DNA from: Variovorax sp. PCZ-1
GTDB taxonomy: Bacteria; Pseudomonadota; Gammaproteobacteria; Burkholderiales; Burkholderiaceae_C
Direction: 5' to 3'
Assembly (NCBI RefSeq): GCF_018413605.1
Contig: NZ_JAHCDN010000001.1
Location: forward strand, 806,001 to 870,000
Length of the DNA: 64,000 nucleotides
The notes under the pieces are model-generated. The model saw only the letters and a list, made by a program, of their open reading frames with translations. It searched no databases and was not told the origin of the DNA. Every line of letters starts with the position of its first letter. Position 1 is the first letter of the stretch. Below, in pieces: positions 51,979-60,322 of this stretch. The translations under genes were made by a program, and so were the position numbers.

Positions 51979-54900
51979 ATGCAATTGCCAGAAATATCGA
52001 TCCGCCGCCCGGTATTTGCCACCGTGCTCTCGCTGCTAATCTTGCTGATTGGCTATGTAAGCTACACCAAGCTCTCGGTGCGTGAGTATCCGAAGATCGA
52101 TGAGCCCAATGTCACGGTGTCGACCAACTATCGCGGTGCATCGGCCGAGATTGTTGAGACACAAGTCACCAAGGTGTTGGAGGATTCGCTCGCGGGCATT
52201 GAAGGCGTGGATGTGATCACCTCGATCTCTCGCCCTGAGCAAAGCCAAATCACGGTGCGCTTCAAGCTCTCGCGTGATGCGGATAGCGCTGCGGCTGATG
52301 TACGAGATAAAGTCTCACGCGTGCGCCAGCGCCTGCCCACCGATGTGGATGAGCCACAAATCGCCAAGGTGGAGGCCGATGCCTTCCCAGTGATTTGGCT
52401 CTCGTTTAGCTCTGATACGCACAACGTGCTGCAACTGTCTGACCTTGCGAATCGCTTTGCCAAACCCATGCTGCAAACAGCCAGCGGAGCAGCAGATGTG
52501 CGCATCTTCGGTGAACGCAAATACGCGATGCGGGTGAATGTCGACCCCGACAAGCTCGCGGCTTATCGCCTCACCGTGCAAGATTTGGAAGATGCCCTGC
52601 GCCGCAACAACGTGGAAGTGCCCGCAGGTCGCATTGAGAGCCAGCGGCGAGAATTTAACGTGACAGCCGCAACAGATTTGCAGCGGCCTTTCGAATTCTC
52701 GCAAGTGGTGATTCGCAATGTGAACGGTGTGCCTGTGCGCATCGGCGATGTCGCTACTGTTCGCCAAGGCGCAGCTTCCGAGCGCACTGCCACGCGCTTG
52801 AACGGCCGCGATGCGATCACGCTGGGCGTAGTGCGTAATGCCACGGCCAATCCACTCGATCTTTCCGCTGATGTACGCGAGATGATTCCTCGCATCAAAG
52901 CGAATATGCCCGCCGGCATTGAGATTGACATTGCCAACGACAACTCCATCTTCATCAAAGAGTCGATCAAGTCTGTTTACGTCACCATTGTTGAAGCCGT
53001 GGTGCTTGTAGCCTTGGTGATTTTGTTTTTCTTGCGAAATTTCCGCGCGGCCATTATTCCGCTGGTGACGATTCCTGTTTCTCTGATTGGATCGTTCGCA
53101 CTGATGGCACTCTTTGGCTTCACGATCAACACGCTTACCTTGCTTGCCTTGGTGCTCGCCATTGGCTTGGTGGTGGACGATGCGATTGTGGTGCTGGAAA
53201 ATATTTATCGCCACATCGAAATGGGTAAGAAACCGTTTGAAGCCGCCATCATCGGCTCCAAAGAAATTGCTTTTGCTGTGGTGGCGATGACGCTCACGCT
53301 AGCTGCTGTGTATGCACCGCTGGCCTTCTCGCCGGGGCGCACAGGTAAGCTCTTCACCGAGTTTGCTCTGGCGCTTGCAGGCGCAGTGGTCGTCTCAGGC
53401 TTTGTGGCGCTCACGCTCTCACCGATGATGAGCTCGCTGCTGCTGAAACACAATCCCAACCCGCCGTTTTATGACCGTTGGATTGAGAAATTCCTCGTGG
53501 GTGTGACGAATGCTTATGCCAAGCTGCTAGGCTGGACGCTCAAAGCGCGTTGGCTCATCGTACTCATCATGGTGGCCTCGGGCGTGGGCACATGGTATTT
53601 CATGAAAGACATCAAGCGCGAGCTCGCGCCGCTGGAAGACCGTGGCGTGGTGGTCAGCCAAGTGAATGCGCCGGATGGCGCGACGCTGGATTACACCTTG
53701 CGTTATCTGGGCGCGATGGAGCGCATCGGCATGGGCTACAAAGAGTTTGATCGCGTTTTCATCGTAGCGGGCAATCCCACGGTGGCGCAGGCCAATGTGT
53801 TTTTCCGCACCACACCTTGGGAAGAGCGCACCAAGCGCACGCCTGAGCTGGCGCGCGAGCTTGCGCCGCGCATCACCAGCTTGCCCGGTGTCACGGCCTT
53901 TCCCATCACGCCTCCATCGCTGGGCCAAGGCTTCACCAGCCGGCCGGTGAATTACGTGATCATGACGTCAGATTCTTATCAAAATCTCGCGCAAGTGGTG
54001 CGCCAATTCCAAGACGAGCTCGCCAAGAATCCTGGCTTCTTGCAGGTGGATACCGATCTGCGTTTGAACAAGCCCGAAGTGCGCTTCGAGGTGGATCGCG
54101 AGAAAGCTGCGGATCTAGGCGTAGGCATTGACGCGGTGGGCCGCGCCGTGGAGAGCATGCTCGGCGGCCGCAACGTCACGCGCTACAAGAAAGATGGCGA
54201 GCAATACGATGTGATCGTACAAACCGCATCGGTGGGCCGCGACACGCCAGACGATATTGAAAAAATCTTTGTGCGTGGGCGCAATGAGCAGATGATTCCT
54301 TTGTCTGCACTCGTGCGCTTGCGAGAAGTCGTTGTACCGCGTGAGCTGAATCACTTTGGCCAACGACGCTCAGCGGCGATTACGGCTAATTTGGCGCCAG
54401 ATTATTCTCTTGGTCAAGCGCTGGAGTTTATGGATGCCACAGCACAAAAGGTACTCAAGCCCGGCTACGCCACCGATCTCAATGGCCAATCGCGTGAGTT
54501 CAAAAGTTCATCGGATTCATTGGCGCTGGTGTTTGGCATGGCGCTGCTCTTCATTTATCTCGTACTCGCCGCGCAGTTTGAGAGCTTTATCGATCCCTTC
54601 GTGATCATGCTCTCCGTGCCGCTATCGATGGTGGGCGCACTTGCGGCATTGCAGTGGAGTGGTGGCTCGCTCAATGTGTTCAGCCAGATTGGTTTGGTGA
54701 CGCTGGTGGGGCTGATCACCAAGCACGGCATCTTGATTGTGGAGTTTGCCAATCAATTGCGTGAGCAGGGCGTGAGCACGATGCAAGCCGTTCAAGAATC
54801 TGCCAAGCTGCGCCTGCGCCCGATTTTGATGACCACTGGCGCAATGGTGCTCGGCGCGATTCCGCTAGCGCTCTCCAGCGGGGCCGGCGCTGAAAGCCGC

Positions 54901-55083
54901 CAGCAAATCGGCTGGGTGATCGTGGGTGGCATGAGCTTGGGAACACTGCTCACCATCTTCGTGGTACCTACGATGTACACCTTGTTTGCTCGCAAAGGTG
55001 CACCTGGGGCGAACAAGACGCATGTGGATGAAAGTGCCGCGCCTGAGCATCAAGCTGCGCATCAGGAGTTGATTGCGAAGTAA
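51979..55083 (+). CDS. RND multidrug efflux permease (AcrB/MdtB-like)
   Basis: 1034 residues from the ATG at 51979 (MQLPEISIRRPVFATVLSLL), preceded by AAGGAG; the frame is open upstream through the end of the adaptor gene. It has twelve transmembrane helices in two halves. VRKYPKI-like REYPKIDEPNVTVSTNYRGA opens the porter domain, and the proton-relay pair is in LVLAIGLVVDDAIVVLENIY (Asp-Asp). NTLTLLALVLAIGL and GLVTLVGLITKHGILIVEFA are typical of the heavy HAE-1 pumps. It is co-transcribed with the adaptor 31 bp upstream. Substrates cannot be read from sequence. Confidence 0.95.
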   Translation: MQLPEISIRRPVFATVLSLLILLIGYVSYTKLSVREYPKIDEPNVTVSTNYRGASAEIVETQVTKVLEDSLAGIEGVDVITSISRPEQSQITVRFKLSRDADSAAADVRDKVSRVRQRLPTDVDEPQIAKVEADAFPVIWLSFSSDTHNVLQLSDLANRFAKPMLQTASGAADVRIFGERKYAMRVNVDPDKLAAYRLTVQDLEDALRRNNVEVPAGRIESQRREFNVTAATDLQRPFEFSQVVIRNVNGVPVRIGDVATVRQGAASERTATRLNGRDAITLGVVRNATANPLDLSADVREMIPRIKANMPAGIEIDIANDNSIFIKESIKSVYVTIVEAVVLVALVILFFLRNFRAAIIPLVTIPVSLIGSFALMALFGFTINTLTLLALVLAIGLVVDDAIVVLENIYRHIEMGKKPFEAAIIGSKEIAFAVVAMTLTLAAVYAPLAFSPGRTGKLFTEFALALAGAVVVSGFVALTLSPMMSSLLLKHNPNPPFYDRWIEKFLVGVTNAYAKLLGWTLKARWLIVLIMVASGVGTWYFMKDIKRELAPLEDRGVVVSQVNAPDGATLDYTLRYLGAMERIGMGYKEFDRVFIVAGNPTVAQANVFFRTTPWEERTKRTPELARELAPRITSLPGVTAFPITPPSLGQGFTSRPVNYVIMTSDSYQNLAQVVRQFQDELAKNPGFLQVDTDLRLNKPEVRFEVDREKAADLGVGIDAVGRAVESMLGGRNVTRYKKDGEQYDVIVQTASVGRDTPDDIEKIFVRGRNEQMIPLSALVRLREVVVPRELNHFGQRRSAAITANLAPDYSLGQALEFMDATAQKVLKPGYATDLNGQSREFKSSSDSLALVFGMALLFIYLVLAAQFESFIDPFVIMLSVPLSMVGALAALQWSGGSLNVFSQIGLVTLVGLITKHGILIVEFANQLREQGVSTMQAVQESAKLRLRPILMTTGAMVLGAIPLALSSGAGAESRQQIGWVIVGGMSLGTLLTIFVVPTMYTLFARKGAPGANKTHVDESAAPEHQAAHQELIAK

Positions 55084-55107
55084 GGCCAGTTGCTGAGCTT
55101 GGTTGGG

Positions 55108-56406
55108 CTAGCGAAGTTTCGCGGCCAAACCTTGCGCGCAGGCATGGCCACTGGCCCAAGCCCATTGGAAGTTGTAGCCGCCGAGCCAACCCGTGACGTC
55201 TACCACTTCGCCGATGAAGTAGAGGCCACTTTGCTTTTGGCTTTCTAAGGTTTGGCTGGAGAGTTCACGCGTATTCACACCGCCTGCGGTAACTTCAGCT
55301 TTACGATAGCCCTCTGTGCCGCTGGGGGTGAGTTGCCATTGGGATAGATGCTCGGCCAGTTGAGTTAAGGCTTTGTCGCTGGCTTCGTTGATCGGGCGTT
55401 GCCAATCTGGCTTTTGCGATGCCCAGCTCTCGGCCAGGCGACTGGGCAGAAGCTGGGAGAGTTCGTTGGCGATGAGTTTACGAGAGGTCTGCTTAGCGCG
55501 CATGAGCAGGGCAGCGATATCAGCCGCCGGGAGTAGATTCATACGGATGGGTGTGCCACTTGCCCAATAGCTGGAGATTTGCAGCACGCCGGGGCCGGAG
55601 AGGCCGCGATGCGTGAAGAGCACATCTTCATCAAAATACATACGTGATTTTTTCTCACCTGTGGCGATTTGCATGAGTAGTGCTAGGCCTGCGAGTCCAG
55701 CAAACGGCTGCCACGATTGATCATCAAAGGTGAGTGGCACGAGTGCTGGGCGTGGTTCGATGATGGAATGACCAAACTGCTTGGCGATGCGATAGCCAAA
55801 ATCCGTCGCGCCGATCTTGGGAATACTCAAACCACCTGTAGCGACGACAAGACTATCGGAATACACCACTCCTCGGTCAGTATTGATTTGATAGCACTCC
55901 GCGCTGATTTCATGCCGGGTAGTAGCCGATTTGGCTTGAAAAACTTCCTCTGAAGGCACGGCATAGGCGATGCTTTGAACGGCGCAAGGTTGCCAGCGTG
56001 TGACGCTGCCGCCATTCGTGCTCGCATCACATTCGCGCAGCAGCATCGCAATCAAATCCTCCGCGCTGCGGTCGCAAAACAATTGCCCTTTGTGCTTTTC
56101 ATGAAAAGCAATCCCGTGCTTTTTCATCAAGGCCGTGAAATCCTGCGGCGTGTAGCGCGAGAGCGCGCTGCGGCAAAAGCGCGGGTTGTCGGAGATGAAA
56201 TGCTTCTCCGGCGCTCTCACATCTAAATCACGATTCGTGAAATTGGCTCGCCCACCGCCAGAGATGCGGATTTTTTCAGCCACTTTCTCGCTGTGATCAA
56301 TCAGCAATACCTTGCAGCCGAGTTGCGCAGCCACGCCCGCGCAGAACAAGCCCGCTGCGCCTGCGCCGATGATGGTGGTGTCGAAATTCAAGTTTACTGA
56401 GTCCAA
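55108..56406 (-). CDS. NAD(P)/FAD-dependent oxidoreductase, YhiN/HI0933 family
   Basis: 432 residues, starting at a TTG (TTG GAC TCA) that overlaps the end of the upstream hypothetical gene by 13 bp. The FAD motif IIGAGAAGLFCAGVAAQLG, the family signature EKIRISGGGRANFTNRD and the C-terminal GEVVDVTGWLGGYNFQWAWA, then SGHACAQGL, are clear. Function is not settled for this widespread family. Residues about 155-178 (VFQAKSATTRHEISAECYQI) are encoded by a same-strand copy of the dispersed element in yet another reading frame. Confidence 0.93.
   Translation of the reverse strand: MDSVNLNFDTTIIGAGAAGLFCAGVAAQLGCKVLLIDHSEKVAEKIRISGGGRANFTNRDLDVRAPEKHFISDNPRFCRSALSRYTPQDFTALMKKHGIAFHEKHKGQLFCDRSAEDLIAMLLRECDASTNGGSVTRWQPCAVQSIAYAVPSEEVFQAKSATTRHEISAECYQINTDRGVVYSDSLVVATGGLSIPKIGATDFGYRIAKQFGHSIIEPRPALVPLTFDDQSWQPFAGLAGLALLMQIATGEKKSRMYFDEDVLFTHRGLSGPGVLQISSYWASGTPIRMNLLPAADIAALLMRAKQTSRKLIANELSQLLPSRLAESWASQKPDWQRPINEASDKALTQLAEHLSQWQLTPSGTEGYRKAEVTAGGVNTRELSSQTLESQKQSGLYFIGEVVDVTGWLGGYNFQWAWASGHACAQGLAAKLR
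55876..55942 (-). repeat. Dispersed CGGCATAGAATCTGCGCA element, in frame inside the YhiN-like gene
   Basis: The coding-strand orientation reads CAAGCCAAATCGGCTACTAC then CCGGCATGAAATCAGCGCGG and AGTGCTATCAAAT. Its first 18 bases match the intergenic copy at 35199 almost exactly. Confidence 0.9.
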
Positions 56407-57236
56407 TCGCTGGGAATTTCGTAGTGAGAGCCGTTAAATCGCAGAGTTGTGCTGCGATAAGCTTCAGGGGTGACTTTCTCGATACAAATATTAGGCTCTT
56501 TAGGTGAAACAGATTCGCTAGTAGTCTTGCTCTTCTGCACTACACGAATATTGGTCAAACCTTCAGATTTGGAATCAGCCATGGAAAGGCTACGATTAAA
56601 TTCTTCAGTTACAGCACCGCAATTGATGCCTTTATTGTGGCTAGATTTATAGACTGGGATTGATTTGAGTGCATGCAGCAAACTTGATCCACGTTCGAAA
56701 AACAAATCTAAACTTATAGACCCAAAGGTATCCCAGCGACCCACTTGGTGGCCTAAGCGTATACCGAACGCAATTGTGTTTTTATCGAGCTGATATCGCG
56801 CTGTGTCAAAGATGACATCCGTGAGAAAAGCACCGTCGCTGTATAAGTATTTTTTTAAAATAGGACTGCTGGAAGCTATTTGGCTATTTGCATTCATCAC
56901 AAATATGACAGCATCCAGCTCGAACGTTTCCTTATTCTCCATAGCTTCTTTTTCAGACATTGGAATTGTGGCAAGTATTAAGCGATGACCAGCCTTTGCA
57001 GGCCACTCCTTACAGCGTATATAGCTAGTGTTCGCGTTAATTTCTCGTGAAGTAGTAAGGTGACTCATCTCTACAAAGTTTTTCGCTGGCACTTGTAATT
57101 TGATGCGACTGTGCTTCAGCCAAGTTAGAAACTGCTCTTGAAAATCCTGATCTTTGCAGCTTTGAGCGATAGCAGCTTGACTCAGTAACGCAGTACCGAT
57201 GAATACAGCAAGCGCAGATGTAGACTTGGCGAGCAT
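56394..57236 (-). CDS. Hypothetical exported protein
   Basis: 280 residues from the ATG at 57236 (MLAKSTSALAVFIGTALLSQ), a signal peptide cleaved near AIAQ. A longer frame from 57485 runs antisense-like through the hydroxylase gene and is not believable. The mature protein is mixed alpha/beta with few Cys. HLTTSREINANTSYIRCKEW and FGIRLGHQVGRWDTFGSISL are the clearest segments, but no family is recognised. It ends inside the start region of the YhiN-like gene, so the two are probably coupled. The base composition is a little lower in GC than its neighbours. Confidence 0.7.
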   Translation of the reverse strand: MLAKSTSALAVFIGTALLSQAAIAQSCKDQDFQEQFLTWLKHSRIKLQVPAKNFVEMSHLTTSREINANTSYIRCKEWPAKAGHRLILATIPMSEKEAMENKETFELDAVIFVMNANSQIASSSPILKKYLYSDGAFLTDVIFDTARYQLDKNTIAFGIRLGHQVGRWDTFGSISLDLFFERGSSLLHALKSIPVYKSSHNKGINCGAVTEEFNRSLSMADSKSEGLTNIRVVQKSKTTSESVSPKEPNICIEKVTPEAYRSTTLRFNGSHYEIPSDWTQ

Positions 57237-57243
57237 TATGTGC

Positions 57244-58365
57244 TCAGCCTTTCCACGTAAACGGAAACTTGAACTGCTTCCAAAAACCATTGGGAACATA
57301 GTCTCCGAGCACGCCATAAGCCTCGGGCCAGATTTTGTGGCTCTTCGCGGCTGTGCCGAAGAGGTAATCCAAAAAGGAGAAATGCGCAGCGTAGTTAGTA
57401 TCCAGCGCTTCTTTGTCTTGGCTGTGGTGCCAGTGGTGAAAATTCGGCGTGACCAAGATGTAGCGCAGGGGCCCGAGGCGCACATTCACGTTGCAATGGT
57501 TGAACACGGCTTGGAAGCCGACGACCACGATGTAGGCATCGATCACTTCCTTGGAGAAACCGAGGACGAAGATGATACCGAGTACCAAGGTGCGTGTCAT
57601 GAGCAGCTCAAGGATGTGTTGACGCGAACCGGCGAGCCAATCCATACTTTTGACGCTGTGATGCACAGCATGCAAACGCCACAGCCATGTCTCGTGATAG
57701 GCGCGGTGCGTCCAGTATTGCACGAGGTCTGCAGCGAGCAAGATGAGCAGCAGCTCGGCGATGAAGGGCAGTCCTTGAATCCAGGCTTGCAGGTCGCTCT
57801 TCACAGCCCAGCCTAGGCCTTTGTGCACCATCAAATTGGTGGCCAGCAACACGAAGCCAACGACCATGTGGTTGATGATGAAGTGATGAAAATCGGTTTG
57901 CCATTCAGAGCGGAAGATGGGCTGATTCTTACGATGTGGGACGATTTTCTCGATGAAGATAAAAATCAGCGAAGAGCCAAGCAGATCGAGAATGAACCAA
58001 TCGAGACCGATATAGGGTGTGTTGTCTGCAAAATCATTGACTGGCACTTTGTGGCCGCCGAGCAGGGCGGTGAGCGCCACGAGTAAGAAAGCGAAGCTGG
58101 AGAGCCAGCGTGCGCGGCCAAAGATGATGTTCACCAAGCTCAAGCCGCCAGCGAGCGCGAGAGCGGCGAGCATGATATTGCGGATGATTTCCACGTCATA
58201 ACTTTTGCGAAGTTGGGGCGTGGTCAGATATTCAGGAAAATGGAAAGCCAAGACGCCCAAGAAACAAAGAATGGCAAGGCTCAATGCAATGATGCCGCTG
58301 ATCAGGCCGTGGCCAGCCTTGAGTTCACCATGGCCTTCAGTGAGTTGGTTGAGTTTTTCTAGCAT
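57244..58365 (-). CDS. Sterol desaturase/fatty acid hydroxylase family membrane protein
   Basis: 373 residues from the ATG at 58365 (MLEKLNQLTEGHGELKAGHG), with AGAGGGA at good spacing. Multiple membrane helices surround the His boxes of the integral membrane di-iron family: QYWTHRAYHETWLWRLHAVHHS and TPNFHHWHHSQDKEALDTNY. Such enzymes hydroxylate or desaturate lipids, including sterol-like or carotenoid substrates. With squalene biosynthesis genes in the same window, action on a triterpenoid is a possibility but unproven. Confidence 0.9.
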   Translation of the reverse strand: MLEKLNQLTEGHGELKAGHGLISGIIALSLAILCFLGVLAFHFPEYLTTPQLRKSYDVEIIRNIMLAALALAGGLSLVNIIFGRARWLSSFAFLLVALTALLGGHKVPVNDFADNTPYIGLDWFILDLLGSSLIFIFIEKIVPHRKNQPIFRSEWQTDFHHFIINHMVVGFVLLATNLMVHKGLGWAVKSDLQAWIQGLPFIAELLLILLAADLVQYWTHRAYHETWLWRLHAVHHSVKSMDWLAGSRQHILELLMTRTLVLGIIFVLGFSKEVIDAYIVVVGFQAVFNHCNVNVRLGPLRYILVTPNFHHWHHSQDKEALDTNYAAHFSFLDYLFGTAAKSHKIWPEAYGVLGDYVPNGFWKQFKFPFTWKG

Positions 58366-58423
58366 GTTCCCTCTGTAGTTTGTATTCACAACACTACGGA
58401 GTTTAGCGTCTTCGAGCTTTCAA

Positions 58424-59218
58424 TCAGCCAGCAGCTTTTTGTTGCGGCAAAGAGGGTTGGGTATGCAAAGCCGCCACACCTTGCAGCACATCGCCCACCA
58501 CGATCACACTGGGGCTTGCCATGTTTTCTGCTTCAATCGTTTCGCACAATTGAGCAAGGTAAGTGATGGCTTGGCGCTGCTCGGGCAGGCTGGCGTGTTG
58601 GATGATGGCGACGGGCGTGCTAGCAGATAGGGCAGATAGCAGGCCTTGTTCTATTTTTGAGGCATGGGTCATGCCCATGTAGATCACGAGGGTGAGCTTG
58701 GCTTGAGATGCTGCTTCAGAAAGTTTGACCCAATCTGGCCCACTGTCGCCCGGCTTAGCATGGCCCGTGATGAAGATGACGCCATGAGCGTGATCGCGGT
58801 GGGTGAGAGGCACATTAAGCGAGCTGATAGCGGCTAAGCCAGAGGTGATGCCGTTGACGACTTCAACATGGATACCTGCAGCATGCAAGGCTTCCACTTC
58901 CTCACCGCCGCGTCCAAAGATGAAAGGATCGCCGCCTTTCAAGCGCACCACGTTTTCACCTTCCTTGGCGGCCATGATCATGAGCTTTTCGATGAAGGCT
59001 TGCGGCGTGGATTTGCAGCCACCACGCTTGCCTACGTGCACGATGCGGGCATCTGGGCGGGCATGCGCGAGAACGGCATCGTTGGCTAAATCATCCACCA
59101 AGATCACGGTGGCCGCCGCAATCGCTTTCACGGCTTTGAGAGTGAGCAGCTCAGGATCGCCTGGGCCCGCTCCAACCAAGGTGACTTGTCCGGAATTGCT
59201 TTGGAATGTGTTTTTCAT
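58424..59218 (-). CDS. cobA: Uroporphyrinogen-III C-methyltransferase (SUMT)
   Basis: 264 residues. It methylates uroporphyrinogen III at C2 and C7 to precorrin-2, the entry to siroheme, the cofactor of nitrite reductase NirB encoded at the window end. The SAM tetrapyrrole methylase signatures VGAGPGDPELLTLKAVKAI and RLKGGDPFIFGRGGEEVEAL are intact. It overlaps ybiB by 4 bp and is the last gene of the minus-strand nitrate assimilation series, an arrangement common in Burkholderiales. Confidence 0.95.
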   Translation of the reverse strand: MKNTFQSNSGQVTLVGAGPGDPELLTLKAVKAIAAATVILVDDLANDAVLAHARPDARIVHVGKRGGCKSTPQAFIEKLMIMAAKEGENVVRLKGGDPFIFGRGGEEVEALHAAGIHVEVVNGITSGLAAISSLNVPLTHRDHAHGVIFITGHAKPGDSGPDWVKLSEAASQAKLTLVIYMGMTHASKIEQGLLSALSASTPVAIIQHASLPEQRQAITYLAQLCETIEAENMASPSVIVVGDVLQGVAALHTQPSLPQQKAAG

Positions 59219-60198
59219 GATGCCTTCTCAATGCGAGACATCAAATGCAAGATGTGTTCCACCTGAGCGGTAATCGGCGCGGGGACCGATTTTTCACCGG
59301 TAAGCACTTGTTGTGTATAGCTTGCCGTACTGGCTGCATCACAGGCCGGTAAATCTGGTAGTTGGCTCAAGCTGCCTTCTTGCACCTCACAAAGTGCGAG
59401 CGGCTGACCGTGAATAAAGCCATCCATACGCGGGCGGCGGCGAGCATCGGCCACGCTTTCGCCTTCAGTACCGCGCAGCAGCATGGCGTGGCTTCCCGTG
59501 AGTTGCAGGGTCTCGGTCATGCTGTGCAGATATTCGGGGTGGGTGTAGCTCGTGACGATCAGTGCATCGCGGCGGTTCGTTGGGTTCATCAGCTTCACCA
59601 AGCTGTGCGCAGGATTGCGCAGACCGATGCTGCGGCGCACATCCAGCAGACGTTGCAGGGAAGGGCTGAGCTGAGTGGTCGGTACGAAGAGTGGAATACC
59701 GCTGTGCATAGAGCATTCATCCACTATCAATTCAGTAGCATCTTGCGCAGATTCTATGCGGGCGATATGCTGTTTTTGCTTTAAAAACTCAGCAAAAACT
59801 GAGGTGTACACATCTTGCGTGGGCACACGCGCAGCCTCTGTAGTGCAGCCATGCACGAGCACAGTGAAACCGCGCTGCGCACCTTCGCGCGCGAGCAGGC
59901 CGGCCAAAAGCGTGGTCAGGCCGGGCAGTTTGCGTGCACCGTTGTAGCTGGGAATCACAACGATGGGATGCGCCGATTGCACAGGCCTGATGCGCTGAGC
60001 CATGGCATCTAAAAAACCCGCCATCTCCTGCGGCGTTTCGCCTTTCACACGCATGGCAATGCAAAACGCACCGATCTCCAGATCAGACACTGCGCCGTCT
60101 AAGACTTGCCCCAGTAAATCAGCCGCTTGTTCGCGGGAAAGCGAGCGAGCGCCTTCCTTGCCGCGGCCAATTTCCTTGATGTATTTTGCGATGCTCAT
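59215..60198 (-). CDS. ybiB: YbiB-type protein (TrpD2 family, nucleic-acid binding)
   Basis: 327 residues from the ATG at 60198 (MSIAKYIKEIGRGKEGARSL). The fold is that of anthranilate phosphoribosyltransferase (SREQAADLLGQVLDGAVSDL, PSYNGARKLPGLTTLLAGLL), but E. coli YbiB lacks that activity and binds nucleic acid. Residues about 141-160 (QKQHIARIESAQDATELIVD) come from an in-frame, same-strand copy of the dispersed element and closely match residues 212-231 of the unrelated asparaginase in this window. Located between nasA and cobA, as in other Burkholderiales. Confidence 0.9.
   Translation of the reverse strand: MSIAKYIKEIGRGKEGARSLSREQAADLLGQVLDGAVSDLEIGAFCIAMRVKGETPQEMAGFLDAMAQRIRPVQSAHPIVVIPSYNGARKLPGLTTLLAGLLAREGAQRGFTVLVHGCTTEAARVPTQDVYTSVFAEFLKQKQHIARIESAQDATELIVDECSMHSGIPLFVPTTQLSPSLQRLLDVRRSIGLRNPAHSLVKLMNPTNRRDALIVTSYTHPEYLHSMTETLQLTGSHAMLLRGTEGESVADARRRPRMDGFIHGQPLALCEVQEGSLSQLPDLPACDAASTASYTQQVLTGEKSVPAPITAQVEHILHLMSRIEKAS
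59724..59790 (-). repeat. Dispersed CGGCATAGAATCTGCGCA element, in frame inside ybiB
   Basis: The coding-strand orientation reads GCATATCGCCCGCATAGAAT then CTGCGCAAGATGCTACTGAA and TTGATAGT, translated as HIARIESAQDATELIV. It is in the same orientation and frame relative to the gene as in the asparaginase copy. Confidence 0.9.
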
Positions 60199-60260
60199 TG
60201 AGCCTGTATTTTCGCCCACGCTTCATCACTTTGGGTGATAAGCATTTTCTAAAGTGTTTT

Positions 60261-60311
60261 GCATGGTTTGACGGCATAAAACCTGCGCGAATTGCTATTA
60301 AATGGATAGCA
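60261..60311 (+). repeat. Dispersed CGGCATAGAATCTGCGCA element, intergenic
   Basis: Reads TTTGACGGCATAAAACCTGC then GCGAATTGCTATTAAATGGA. It sits in the ybiB-nasA gap, just behind the nasA stop codon. Confidence 0.88.
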
Positions 60312-60322
60312 TATCCAAGATG

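Noticed and set aside
52315-53214. 299-codon open frame opposite the RND pump
   Set aside because: Antisense to highly conserved RND sequence; His/Asn/Arg-rich shadow.
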